This document shows positions 1 through 6,790 of a stretch of DNA of 7,689 nt, piece after piece. The notes under the pieces were generated by a model, which worked only from the letters and a program-made list of their open reading frames with translations, was not told the DNA's origin and did not search any database. The DNA comes from Fen-999 sp964469455 (GTDB lineage: Bacteria > Pseudomonadota > Gammaproteobacteria > Burkholderiales > Rhodocyclaceae), in assembly GCA_964469455.1 (NCBI GenBank), contig CAYXZX010000132.1, forward strand, positions 1 through 7,689. Direction: 5' to 3'. Positions within the stretch are counted from its first letter, which is position 1, and each line of letters starts with the position of its first letter. The position numbers were made by a program, and so were the translations under genes.

Positions 1-1
1 G

Positions 2-1357
2 CGCGCCAACCTGCTCTACAGCCCGCGCAACAAGATCCTCGGCACGGGCCTGCTGATCGAAGCCTTCCTTTACGAGGAACAGACCCGGCGCGGGGTCAGT
101 CTGCAGCACTTCGACGAGTTCTCGGACATCGGCGACCACTGCACGGTCTGCCATCGCTGCGTCAAGCCCTGCCCGGTCGACATCGACTTCGGCGACGTCT
201 CGATCGCCATGCGCAACTTCCTGCGTCGTCAGGGCAAGAAGAAAGTCAGCCTTGGCACCACGGCGGCCATGGCCTTCCTGAACGCGCGCGATCCGACAAC
301 CATCAAGGCGCTGCGCGCCGGCATGATCGGTCTCGGTTATCGCGCCCAGCGCCTCGGCCACAAGTTCGCCAAGTCCTTCGGTCTCGTCCAGGAGAGCACG
401 CGTCATCCTGCCGCGACGCTCGGCAAGCCAGCCGCCAAGGCGCAGGTGATTCACTTCCTGAACAAGCCGATGCCGCCGGGCATGCCGAGCCGCACCTCGC
501 GCGCGTTGCTCGACATCGAGGACGGCACGCTGATCCCTGTGATCCGCGACCCGAAGCGTACGGCTGAGGATTCCGATGCGGTGTTCTACTTCCCCGGCTG
601 CGGCTCGGAACGCCTGTTCTCGCAGGTCGGCCTCGCCACGCAGGCCATGCTCTGGCACGCCGGCGCCACCACGGTGCTGCCGCCCGGCTACCTCTGCTGC
701 GGCTATCCGCAGACCGCCAACGGCAACGAGGACAAGGGGCAGGCGATCACGATGCAAAACCGCGTGCTGTTCCACCGCGTCGCCAATACGCTCAACTATC
801 TCGACATCAGGACCGTGCTGGTCTCGTGCGGGACCTGTCTCGACCAGCTCGAGAAGTACCAGTTCGACAAGATCTTTCCCGGCTGCCGGCTGCTCGACAT
901 CCACGAGTACCTGCTCGAAAAGGGCGTGAAACTGGACGGCCTGCAAGGCACCGCCTATCTTTACCACGACCCCTGCCACACACCGATGAAGGTCCATAGC
1001 GGTACCAAGGTGGCGAGCGCGCTGATGGGCAAGCAAGTCCTTCTGTCCGACCGCTGCTGCGGCGAATCCGGCACGCTGGCGGTCACGCGGCCGGACGTGT
1101 CGACCCAGGTCCGCTTCCGCAAGCAGCAGGAGATCGAGCTCGGCATCGCCCAGCTGAACGTCAGCCGTGGCGAGACGCCGAAGATCCTGACCAGCTGCCC
1201 GTCCTGCCTGCAAGGGCTGTGGCGCTACGCCGACGATGCGAATGTCGATGCCGACTACATCGTGGTCGAAATGGCGAACCGGCTGCTCGGCAAGGACTGG
1301 CAACGGCAGTACATCGCAGCCGCCAGCGCCGGGGGCGTGGAGCGGGTGCTGCTGTAG
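2..1357 (+). CDS. C-terminal part of a large FAD/Fe-S oxidoreductase (DUF3683 / CCG-domain type), 5' truncated by window
   Basis: The reading frame is open from the first bases of the window to the TAG at 1355-1357, giving 451 visible residues, so the true start lies upstream. The ATG at 209 is internal, because Fe-S coding sequence precedes it. Seen: a ferredoxin-type motif CTVCHRCVKPCP at visible residues 47-58 (Cys 47, 50, 53, 57). Two cysteine-rich CCG domains follow. The first has Cys200, Cys232-Cys233 and CxxC at 276-279; the second has Cys325, Cys352-Cys353 and CxxC at 399-402. Known: CCG domains occur in GlpC, HdrB, LutA and glycolate/D-lactate oxidase subunits, where they hold Fe-S clusters and pass electrons toward quinones. 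The opening RANLLYSPRNKILG resembles, from recall, the large betaproteobacterial FAD-oxidase/DUF3683 fusion proteins of about 1,300 residues; the FAD part would lie upstream. The substrate cannot be told from this piece. It is probably cytoplasmic, as no membrane segment is visible. Confidence 0.88.
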   Translation, partial: RANLLYSPRNKILGTGLLIEAFLYEEQTRRGVSLQHFDEFSDIGDHCTVCHRCVKPCPVDIDFGDVSIAMRNFLRRQGKKKVSLGTTAAMAFLNARDPTTIKALRAGMIGLGYRAQRLGHKFAKSFGLVQESTRHPAATLGKPAAKAQVIHFLNKPMPPGMPSRTSRALLDIEDGTLIPVIRDPKRTAEDSDAVFYFPGCGSERLFSQVGLATQAMLWHAGATTVLPPGYLCCGYPQTANGNEDKGQAITMQNRVLFHRVANTLNYLDIRTVLVSCGTCLDQLEKYQFDKIFPGCRLLDIHEYLLEKGVKLDGLQGTAYLYHDPCHTPMKVHSGTKVASALMGKQVLLSDRCCGESGTLAVTRPDVSTQVRFRKQQEIELGIAQLNVSRGETPKILTSCPSCLQGLWRYADDANVDADYIVVEMANRLLGKDWQRQYIAAASAGGVERVLL

Positions 1358-1362
1358 TTTTT
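1316..1362 (+). terminator. possible weak intrinsic terminator after the oxidoreductase gene
   Basis: GCAGC at 1316-1320 can pair with GCTGC at 1348-1352. Inside it, CGCC and GGCG flank a GGG loop around 1327-1337. A run of five T follows at 1358-1362. The stem covers the last codons of the gene, is imperfect, and is separated from the T-run by five bases. If real, it separates the oxidoreductase transcript from the NosD-like gene. Judged by eye only, with no folding energy computed. Confidence 0.25.
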
Positions 1363-1408
1363 GACCCATGCCAAGGCCGGATTTTCGGGTGCGGCGAACA
1401 ATGGCGGC

Positions 1409-2605
1409 ATGAGATCGTTCTGGCTGTCGGCTTTTCTGGCCTTGCCGGCGTGGGCCGCGCTTCCGCTTCAGCCCCTGATCGACGCCACGCCCATCGGCGG
1501 CACGCTACGGCCGGCGGCGGGCCTCTATGCAGGGCCGGCGGTGATCGACCGGCCGATGACGGTCGACGGCGGCGGCAAGGTGACTGTCGACGCCGGCAAC
1601 CGGGGCACGGTGCTGACCGTGCGCAGCAGCGGCGTCACCGTGCGCGGCCTGCGCCTGACCGGCAGCGGCGAAACGCACGACGGCATCGACGCCGGCATCA
1701 CCATCGAGAGCCACGACAACCTCGTGGAAGGCAACGTGCTCGAGGAGGTATTCTTCGGCATTCACGTCCGGGGCGGCGACCGCAACCGCATCCGCAACAA
1801 TCGCGTGACCGGCAAGAACCTCTCGCTGGGACTGCGCGGTGATGGCTTGCGGATCTGGAACGGCCATCACAACGACATCGCCGGCAACGAGTTCCGGCGC
1901 GTCCGCGACCTGACGCTTACCAACTCGCCCGACAACCGCATCGTCAACAATCGCCTGTCGGATGCGCGCTATGCCATGCATATCGTCTTCTCGCCGCGCA
2001 CGCTGGTCGAAGGCAACCACATCGAGCGGACCGGCACCGGTATCGTCGCCATGTATTCCCCCAACCTGGTCGTGCGCGGCAACAGCATCGGCCATGCCCT
2101 CGATGGTGGCGGTGCCGCCATCACCTTCAAGGATAGCGGCGGCGCGCTGGTCGAGAACAACGAGGTCGTGCACTGCGCCGTCGGCTTGATGGCCGATGCC
2201 CCGGTCAATGCCGAACTGACCCACGTGATCCGCAACAACCGCTTTGCCCACAACATCACCGGCATGTCGTTCTATGGCGAGAAGGGCGGACATCGCATCC
2301 TCGACAACCAGTTCGACAACAATCTGACGCAGGTATTCATCAGCGCCCCCGGGGTCGGCGAGGCCAATGTCTGGCGCGGCAACCGCTGGAGCGACTACCA
2401 GGGCTTCGACCGCGACGGCGACGGCATCGGCGACACGCCCTACGAGTTGTGGCTCTACGCCGATCGCATCTGGATGGAACTGCCGAAGGCGAAGTTCTTC
2501 GCCAACTCGCCGTCGCTGGAACTGCTGGATTTCCTCGAGCGGCTGGCGCCTTTTTCCTCGCCGAACCTGATCCTGCGCGACAGCCTGCCACGGCTACGGC
2601 GATGA
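1409..2605 (+). CDS. NosD-like periplasmic parallel beta-helix protein
   Basis: A 398-residue protein. The frame also allows a TTG start at 1361, but I chose the ATG at 1409 because it places a typical signal peptide at the N-terminus (MRSFWLSAFLALPAWA, likely cleaved before ALPL). No strong Shine-Dalgarno is seen. From about residue 40 to 330 the protein is a series of short repeats rich in N-x-V/I and GN/NN turns (GNVLEE, RNNRVTG, GNEFRR, NNRLSD, EGNHIE, RGNSIG, ENNEVV, RNNRFA, DNQFDN), the pattern of a right-handed parallel beta-helix of the CASH/pectate-lyase type. The end matches NosD closely: GNRWSDYQGFDRDGDGIGDTPYE at about 325-346, then LADR-like and NSPSLELLDFLERLAPF segments. The DxDGDGxxD stretch (Asp334, 336, 338, 342) looks like a calcium loop. 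NosD is a periplasmic factor for building the copper sites of nitrous oxide reductase with NosF and NosY, but none of nosZ, nosR, nosF, nosY or nosL is in view. The family call is firm; the specific role is uncertain. Confidence 0.85.
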   Translation: MRSFWLSAFLALPAWAALPLQPLIDATPIGGTLRPAAGLYAGPAVIDRPMTVDGGGKVTVDAGNRGTVLTVRSSGVTVRGLRLTGSGETHDGIDAGITIESHDNLVEGNVLEEVFFGIHVRGGDRNRIRNNRVTGKNLSLGLRGDGLRIWNGHHNDIAGNEFRRVRDLTLTNSPDNRIVNNRLSDARYAMHIVFSPRTLVEGNHIERTGTGIVAMYSPNLVVRGNSIGHALDGGGAAITFKDSGGALVENNEVVHCAVGLMADAPVNAELTHVIRNNRFAHNITGMSFYGEKGGHRILDNQFDNNLTQVFISAPGVGEANVWRGNRWSDYQGFDRDGDGIGDTPYELWLYADRIWMELPKAKFFANSPSLELLDFLERLAPFSSPNLILRDSLPRLRR

Positions 2606-2620
2606 GTTATCCTTGCGGGC

Positions 2621-3070
2621 ATGGAAACATGCACTTTCTGCTCATCCGCCGGCGGTGAAATCGTCTGGCAAGACGGCCTGTGCCGGGTCGTTCGGGTCGG
2701 TGGAACCGAGGGTGAAGCGTTCCCTGGATTTTGCCGCGTCGTCTGGCGCGATCATGTTGCCGAAATGACCGACCTCGACCCCAATGATCGCCGTCATGCC
2801 ATGAACGTCGTTTTCGCCGTCGAGACGGCGCTGCGCGCCCTTGCCGCGCCGGACAAGATCAACCTCGCCGCGCTCGGCAACATGGTGCCCCATCTCCATT
2901 GGCACGTCATCCCGCGCTGGCGCGACGACAGCCACTTTCCAGCGCCGATCTGGGCCGCCGCGAACCCGGCGCGAGAGTCAGCCGTGGCGACCCGCCGACT
3001 CCCTCCGGAGACGCCGGCGCTGCGCGCTGCGATCGCCGCCGCGCTGGCCGGGGAATCGAGCGGCGCATGA
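2621..3070 (+). CDS. HIT family protein (histidine triad nucleotide hydrolase/transferase)
   Basis: A 149-residue protein starting at ATG 2621, 15 bases after the NosD-like stop; no clear Shine-Dalgarno is visible. The histidine triad HxHxHxx is at residues 91-97 (HLHWHVI), preceded by NLAALGNMVP, a typical HIT context. The middle histidine (His93) is expected to be the nucleophile that forms a nucleotidyl intermediate. Cys4 and Cys7 form an N-terminal CxxC, as in zinc-binding HIT proteins. The length is normal for a single-domain HIT protein. The family hydrolyses or transfers nucleoside monophosphates from dinucleotides, phosphoramidates and similar compounds; the substrate here cannot be read from sequence. 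The gene ends in TGA overlapping the ATG of the next gene (ATGA), so the two are probably translationally coupled. The protein should be cytoplasmic. Confidence 0.93.
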   Translation: METCTFCSSAGGEIVWQDGLCRVVRVGGTEGEAFPGFCRVVWRDHVAEMTDLDPNDRRHAMNVVFAVETALRALAAPDKINLAALGNMVPHLHWHVIPRWRDDSHFPAPIWAAANPARESAVATRRLPPETPALRAAIAAALAGESSGA

Positions 3071-4674
3071 ACACCGGCACCACCAATGGCGAGCAGAGGC
3101 TGGCGTTCCAGGACGCCGAGGGCTGCCGCGCCTGGCTCGCGGGCGCGCCGCTGACCAATCCGGTGCAGGCGCTGGCGCAACTGCTGCGCCAGCTCAATCT
3201 GCTGAATCGCGCCAACGTCGATTCCGCCGAGCGCATGGCGATCCTCGAACTGCTGCGCAAGCCCCTGATGCAGGTGCAGGAAGAGGGGGCACGACGTTTC
3301 ATCGGCAAGCCCCTGCCGTTGGTGCCGCCCGAGCAGGCCGCCTTCGATGCCGCCCAGGCCGTCTGGCACGCCCTGCTGGGCGGCTATGTCCGATGCATCG
3401 AGTCGGCACTGGCCGGCAACGATTCGTTGCGCGACCAGCTGGCGCTGCTCGTCCAGCGCGGCCTGGCAACGCTGGCCGCCGCGCAGTTCGATATCTACCG
3501 CGCCTGCTTCCAGCCGACGCCCGATCACTGGCGCACGCTGCACCAGCTGTTCGCCACCGTCGAGCGCGCCGGCGTCGCCAGCGCCGAGGTCGTCGATCAG
3601 GCACGCCAAGGGAAAACACCGTCATCGCCGCTGGCGGTCTATGCCGAGATCCTGCTGCTCCATGCCGCCAGCCCGCATGAACTGCCGGCGCGGCATCTGG
3701 TCTGGGCGGCGCGCTGGGCGCGTCGCTGGTCGGCCAAGGTCGACATCACCACCACGGCACCCGAGTCGGGCAAGTCGACGCCGCTGTGCGTCGACTTCGC
3801 CTCAAAGCTGCCTGCCAGTTTCACGCCCGCGACGGGCCCTGGGGTTCGCTGGCTCGATACCTCGTCGGTCAGGCAAAGCCTGAAGAAGCGCCTGACCCAG
3901 CTCGAAAAAGGCGTGAAGCCCGCCGAATTGCAACTCGGCGATGACTGCACCCAGCCCGCCTGCGGCCAGCTGCTGGCGCAGATCTATCAGCGCTGGTGCA
4001 AGGGCGGCACTGCCCGCCGCCACGAGCGGCTGGCCAGCGACGGCCGCTGCGACCTCATCTGCGGTACCGATGGCATTCATTACTACCTGTCGGGACGCAA
4101 GCCGTTCCGCCAGCCGGGTCACGCCAACGACGACGCCTTGCGCCGGGAACGCGAGGAGCTCGCCACGTTCGGCCGCATCTCCGACACGCGCCAGGAGGAA
4201 GGTTTCAGCCAGCAGCATGGCTACCAGATCGAGGAGTGGCGAATCCTGGACGAATCCCCCGCCGGCCTCCAGGCCAGTCGCGAAGGGAGCCAGTCGGGCG
4301 GGCGCATCGGCCAGGGACAGCTGGTTGCCAGCCGGCCGCACGTCGGCCAGTATTTCCTTCTCGGCAGCGTGCGCTGGGCCATGATGACCGGCGACGGTCG
4401 CTTGCTGGCGGGCATCCGCATGATGCCGGGCCGCCCCGATCCCGTGGCGGCGCGTGGCGCGGATGCGACGGCGCTCAAGGAGCCCTATCGACCGGCTTTT
4501 CTTCTGCCATCCGTCGAGGCCCTGAACTCGCCCGCCACCATCGTCATCCCGCCCGGACAGTTCCGGGCCGGTCGGACGCTGGAACTCGTCGGCGGACCGC
4601 ATCGACAGGTCGTGCTGATGCAGCTCGTCGATCGTGGCCTCGACTTCGACCGAGCCACCTACCAACCCGCCTGA
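3067..4674 (+). CDS. PilZ-like putative cyclic-di-GMP receptor, first of two tandem paralogues
   Basis: A 535-residue protein. The frame is open further upstream, but the ATG at 3067 is chosen because it overlaps the HIT stop codon as ATGA and gives an N-terminus that aligns with the downstream paralogue (GCRAWLAGAPLTN here, GCRVFLENLPITN there). Residues 1 to about 225 look almost wholly helical, with no signal peptide or membrane segment, so it should be cytoplasmic. LDTSSVR (263-269) and LQLGDDC (288-294) are shared with the paralogue. RRHER at 317-321 fits the PilZ RxxxR motif and LDESPAG at 394-400 fits the PilZ [D/N]xSxxG motif (Asp395, Ser397, Gly400). A beta-rich C-terminus follows with GSVRW, AGIRMMPG, ALKEP and IPPGQFRAGR blocks. 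In ordinary PilZ domains the two motifs lie a few tens of residues apart; here 73 residues separate them, including a charged, possibly helical stretch (about 345-385). I infer a divergent PilZ domain with an insertion. It could instead be an unrelated beta-barrel family; I recognise no gene name. Confidence 0.72.
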   Translation: MNTGTTNGEQRLAFQDAEGCRAWLAGAPLTNPVQALAQLLRQLNLLNRANVDSAERMAILELLRKPLMQVQEEGARRFIGKPLPLVPPEQAAFDAAQAVWHALLGGYVRCIESALAGNDSLRDQLALLVQRGLATLAAAQFDIYRACFQPTPDHWRTLHQLFATVERAGVASAEVVDQARQGKTPSSPLAVYAEILLLHAASPHELPARHLVWAARWARRWSAKVDITTTAPESGKSTPLCVDFASKLPASFTPATGPGVRWLDTSSVRQSLKKRLTQLEKGVKPAELQLGDDCTQPACGQLLAQIYQRWCKGGTARRHERLASDGRCDLICGTDGIHYYLSGRKPFRQPGHANDDALRREREELATFGRISDTRQEEGFSQQHGYQIEEWRILDESPAGLQASREGSQSGGRIGQGQLVASRPHVGQYFLLGSVRWAMMTGDGRLLAGIRMMPGRPDPVAARGADATALKEPYRPAFLLPSVEALNSPATIVIPPGQFRAGRTLELVGGPHRQVVLMQLVDRGLDFDRATYQPA

Positions 4675-4702
4675 TACGCCCACCCGACGCCGGCCCCACG
4701 CC

Positions 4703-6310
4703 ATGGAAAGTTCCGCTCAACCACCGTTTGATGCACGCGATCCCGCCGGCTGCAGGGTGTTCCTCGAAAACCTGCCGATCACCAACGTGCCGCTTGCGCA
4801 TGATCTCGTCGGCAAGCTGCTGAAGGCCGTGCACGACTTGCCGCCAGCGGCCCCGGAATACCTTTCAGTTCTCGAAGCGGCCCATGAACCGCTGGCCTTC
4901 CTGCAGGAAGAAGTGGCGGCCCGCTATGCGGCGCGGCCGCTACCCGCCAACGATGTCGAGTCGGCCATCTTCGCCAAGGTGGTCTCGCTCTGGCGGCTGA
5001 TGGCCAGCGCCTACGCACGCGTGGCCGAACTTGGTGGCAATGATCCTGGCGTCCAGGAGAAGCTGGCGCTGATCTGCCAGCGCTGTCTTCACTACGCGGG
5101 CCTGACCATCGTCGAGCACTATCGGGCGCACCGGCAACTGGATGCAGGCGCCTGGCTCGAACTTCACGGCTTCTTCGACACGGCAGAGGAATGGGGGCTC
5201 GTCGACGCCGACGTTCGCGAGTCACCCGAGAAGGCCGGCGCGACCTGTGCCATCACCTACGCGACGGTGCTCCTGATCGACCTGGCCAATCCTTACGGCC
5301 GCACGCCGAAGGAACTGGCCTGGATCATTCGCTGGGCGAAGCTGATGGCACCGCGCGCGAGCGTCCGCAAGCCCGACGATGCCGGCGGCCGTGGGTACGG
5401 GCTGGATCTCCTGCAGGATCGCGGCCTGCTGCCGGTCGACCATCTCTCCGACACGCCATCCGCCCGCCTGTTCGACACCTCGCGGCTCGGCGAACCCGTG
5501 CAGCAACTGCTCGCCCGGCTGAAGGCGGGCGAGGATCCCGCGGCACTGGAACTCGGCGACGACTGCTCCGCCGTTCACGCAATGCGCCTGCTGTTGCAGC
5601 TCTACCGCCCCTGGTGTCTCGCGGCAATGCCGCGCCGGTTCGAGCGCGCCAGGGCCAGTGGCACCCTCTCGATTGCGCTACAGGCAGAGTCGATCTACTT
5701 CCACGTCACCGGTGGCGAATTCGTCCAGCCCCAGCACGCCCGCATTTTCTCTCGCGCCGAAATGGAGCGTTATTGGACCTTCCGCAACCAGCTCGATCCG
5801 AAGTTGCCGCTCAACCTGCGCACCGCGGCGCTTGGCTTCGCGCTCGATGTCTGGGCCATCGCCGACCAGTCCCTCAACGGCTACCGCGTCAGCCGCAATG
5901 CCGCGGGGCCACGCATCGAGCACAACCAGCTGATCGCGCTGAAGCCACCGGGAAAAGAAGATTTCGTGCTGGGACGCATCACCTGGCTATTCCAGGACCG
6001 TGCCGGCGGACTGCAGGCGGGCATTCACGTCCTGCCCGGTCCGGTGAGCGGCGTATCGGTCCGCCCCACCGGCATCGGCGTCACCGCTTCCGACCAATAC
6101 GTACCCAGCTTCTTCGTGCCGGGCATTGTCGCGCTCAAGGAACCGCTGTCGGTGATCCTGCCGCCCGGCTGGTTCAGCCCGGGGCGCGTCGTCGAGATTT
6201 TTACCGACCGACCGGTGGCGGCAAAGCTGCAGGAACTGTTGGCCAAGGGGCCCAACTTCGAACGCTGCTCGTTTACGCTGGCCGACCAGCCCCTGCGCGC
6301 TGCGCTATGA
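4703..6310 (+). CDS. PilZ-like putative cyclic-di-GMP receptor, second of two tandem paralogues
   Basis: A 535-residue protein, exactly as long as the gene before it. A GTG at 4634 in the same frame would overlap the upstream gene by 41 bases. I prefer the ATG at 4703, 28 bases after the previous stop, because the N-termini of the paralogues then align. Shared blocks with the upstream protein include GCRxxLxxxPxTN (16-28 here), LALICQRCL (121-129), LFDTSRL (256-262), LELGDDC (282-288), and the C-terminal GRITW, AGIHVLPG, ALKEP and LPPGWFSPGR. RRFER at 311-315 fits RxxxR, and ADQSLNG at 387-393 fits DxSxxG (Asp388, Ser390, Gly393), with 72 residues between them. This spacing nearly equals that of the paralogue although the intervening sequence differs greatly, which argues for a shared fold. 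No signal peptide or membrane helix is seen. It probably arose by an old tandem duplication and is likely cotranscribed. The function is inferred from the motifs only; binding partners are unknown. Confidence 0.72.
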   Translation: MESSAQPPFDARDPAGCRVFLENLPITNVPLAHDLVGKLLKAVHDLPPAAPEYLSVLEAAHEPLAFLQEEVAARYAARPLPANDVESAIFAKVVSLWRLMASAYARVAELGGNDPGVQEKLALICQRCLHYAGLTIVEHYRAHRQLDAGAWLELHGFFDTAEEWGLVDADVRESPEKAGATCAITYATVLLIDLANPYGRTPKELAWIIRWAKLMAPRASVRKPDDAGGRGYGLDLLQDRGLLPVDHLSDTPSARLFDTSRLGEPVQQLLARLKAGEDPAALELGDDCSAVHAMRLLLQLYRPWCLAAMPRRFERARASGTLSIALQAESIYFHVTGGEFVQPQHARIFSRAEMERYWTFRNQLDPKLPLNLRTAALGFALDVWAIADQSLNGYRVSRNAAGPRIEHNQLIALKPPGKEDFVLGRITWLFQDRAGGLQAGIHVLPGPVSGVSVRPTGIGVTASDQYVPSFFVPGIVALKEPLSVILPPGWFSPGRVVEIFTDRPVAAKLQELLAKGPNFERCSFTLADQPLRAAL

Positions 6311-6352
6311 TAGGCACCCCCGACGGATAGCCGACAAAACCACGACATCATC

Positions 6353-6784
6353 ATGGCCGGTCTCGACAAGCAAACCCCGATCCCCACGGAAATCAAGCTT
6401 CACAAGCAATCCCGTCTGATGGAAGTCAGTTTTGCCGATGGCGCCAATTTCAAGCTGCCGTTCGAATACCTGCGCGTCCATTCGCCCTCGGCCGAGGTGC
6501 GCGGTCATGGCCCCGGCCAGGAGACACTGCAGACGGGCAAGCGCAATGTGGACATCACCGGCGTCGAGGCAGTAGGCAACTACGCCATCAAGCCGGTATT
6601 CTCGGACGGCCACGACACGGGCATCTATTCCTGGGATCTGCTCTACGACCTGGGCATCAACCAGGAGTCGTACTGGCAGGCCTACCTGATCCGGCTCGAA
6701 GCGGCCGGCAGCAACCGCGACGTCGATTCCTCCACCAAGCCACCGCAGTCGCGTGGCAGCGGCGGTTCCTGCGGCAGCCACTGA
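6353..6784 (+). CDS. DUF971 (gamma-butyrobetaine hydroxylase N-terminal-like) domain protein
   Basis: A 143-residue protein starting at ATG 6353, 42 bases after the previous stop, with no strong Shine-Dalgarno. Residues about 10-115 form the DUF971 domain: P-T-E-I-K-L-H near 11-17, LPFEYLRVHSPSAEVRGHG at 35-53, then VGNYAIKPVFSDGHDTGIYSWDLL at about 74-97. The remaining tail, from about 118, is low-complexity and ends GSGGSCGSH, with a single cysteine (Cys140) and the C-terminal His143. Known: this domain is found alone in many proteobacteria, at the N-terminus of gamma-butyrobetaine hydroxylase, where it binds zinc, and at the C-terminus of the Fe-S scaffold HCF101. No enzymatic activity is established for the stand-alone form. 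Only 6 bases separate it from ubiE, so the two are almost certainly in one transcript, which suggests a link to quinone synthesis or to metal/Fe-S handling (inference). Confidence 0.9.
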   Translation: MAGLDKQTPIPTEIKLHKQSRLMEVSFADGANFKLPFEYLRVHSPSAEVRGHGPGQETLQTGKRNVDITGVEAVGNYAIKPVFSDGHDTGIYSWDLLYDLGINQESYWQAYLIRLEAAGSNRDVDSSTKPPQSRGSGGSCGSH

Positions 6785-6790
6785 GCCACG

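Noticed and set aside
1361..1389. TTGACC at 1361-1366 as a promoter -35 box for the NosD-like gene
   Set aside because: At 16-18 bases downstream there is only a sequence like TTCGGG, nothing like TATAAT, so I do not call a promoter.
1505..2293. 262-residue minus-strand open frame antisense to the NosD-like gene
   Set aside because: It is rich in Ala/Val/Asp/His with no recognisable domain and is fully inside a well-supported gene. It is a codon-bias shadow of high-GC coding sequence.
2794..3609. 271-residue minus-strand open frame across the HIT and PilZ-like genes
   Set aside because: It is antisense to two supported genes, is Gln/Ala/Gly-rich and has no domain.
3802..4704. 300-residue minus-strand open frame antisense to the first PilZ-like gene
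   Set aside because: It has low-complexity, Ala/Gly/Arg-rich composition and no motif, while the sense frame has a conserved paralogue next door.
5191..6330. 379-residue plus-strand open frame overlapping the second PilZ-like gene
   Set aside because: Its Arg/Ala/Pro-rich translation is typical of the +1 shadow frame of high-GC genes; the other frame carries all the residues shared with the paralogue.
6311..6352. 42-base gap before the DUF971 gene as a promoter region
   Set aside because: No convincing -35/-10 pair, operator or hairpin is visible in it.
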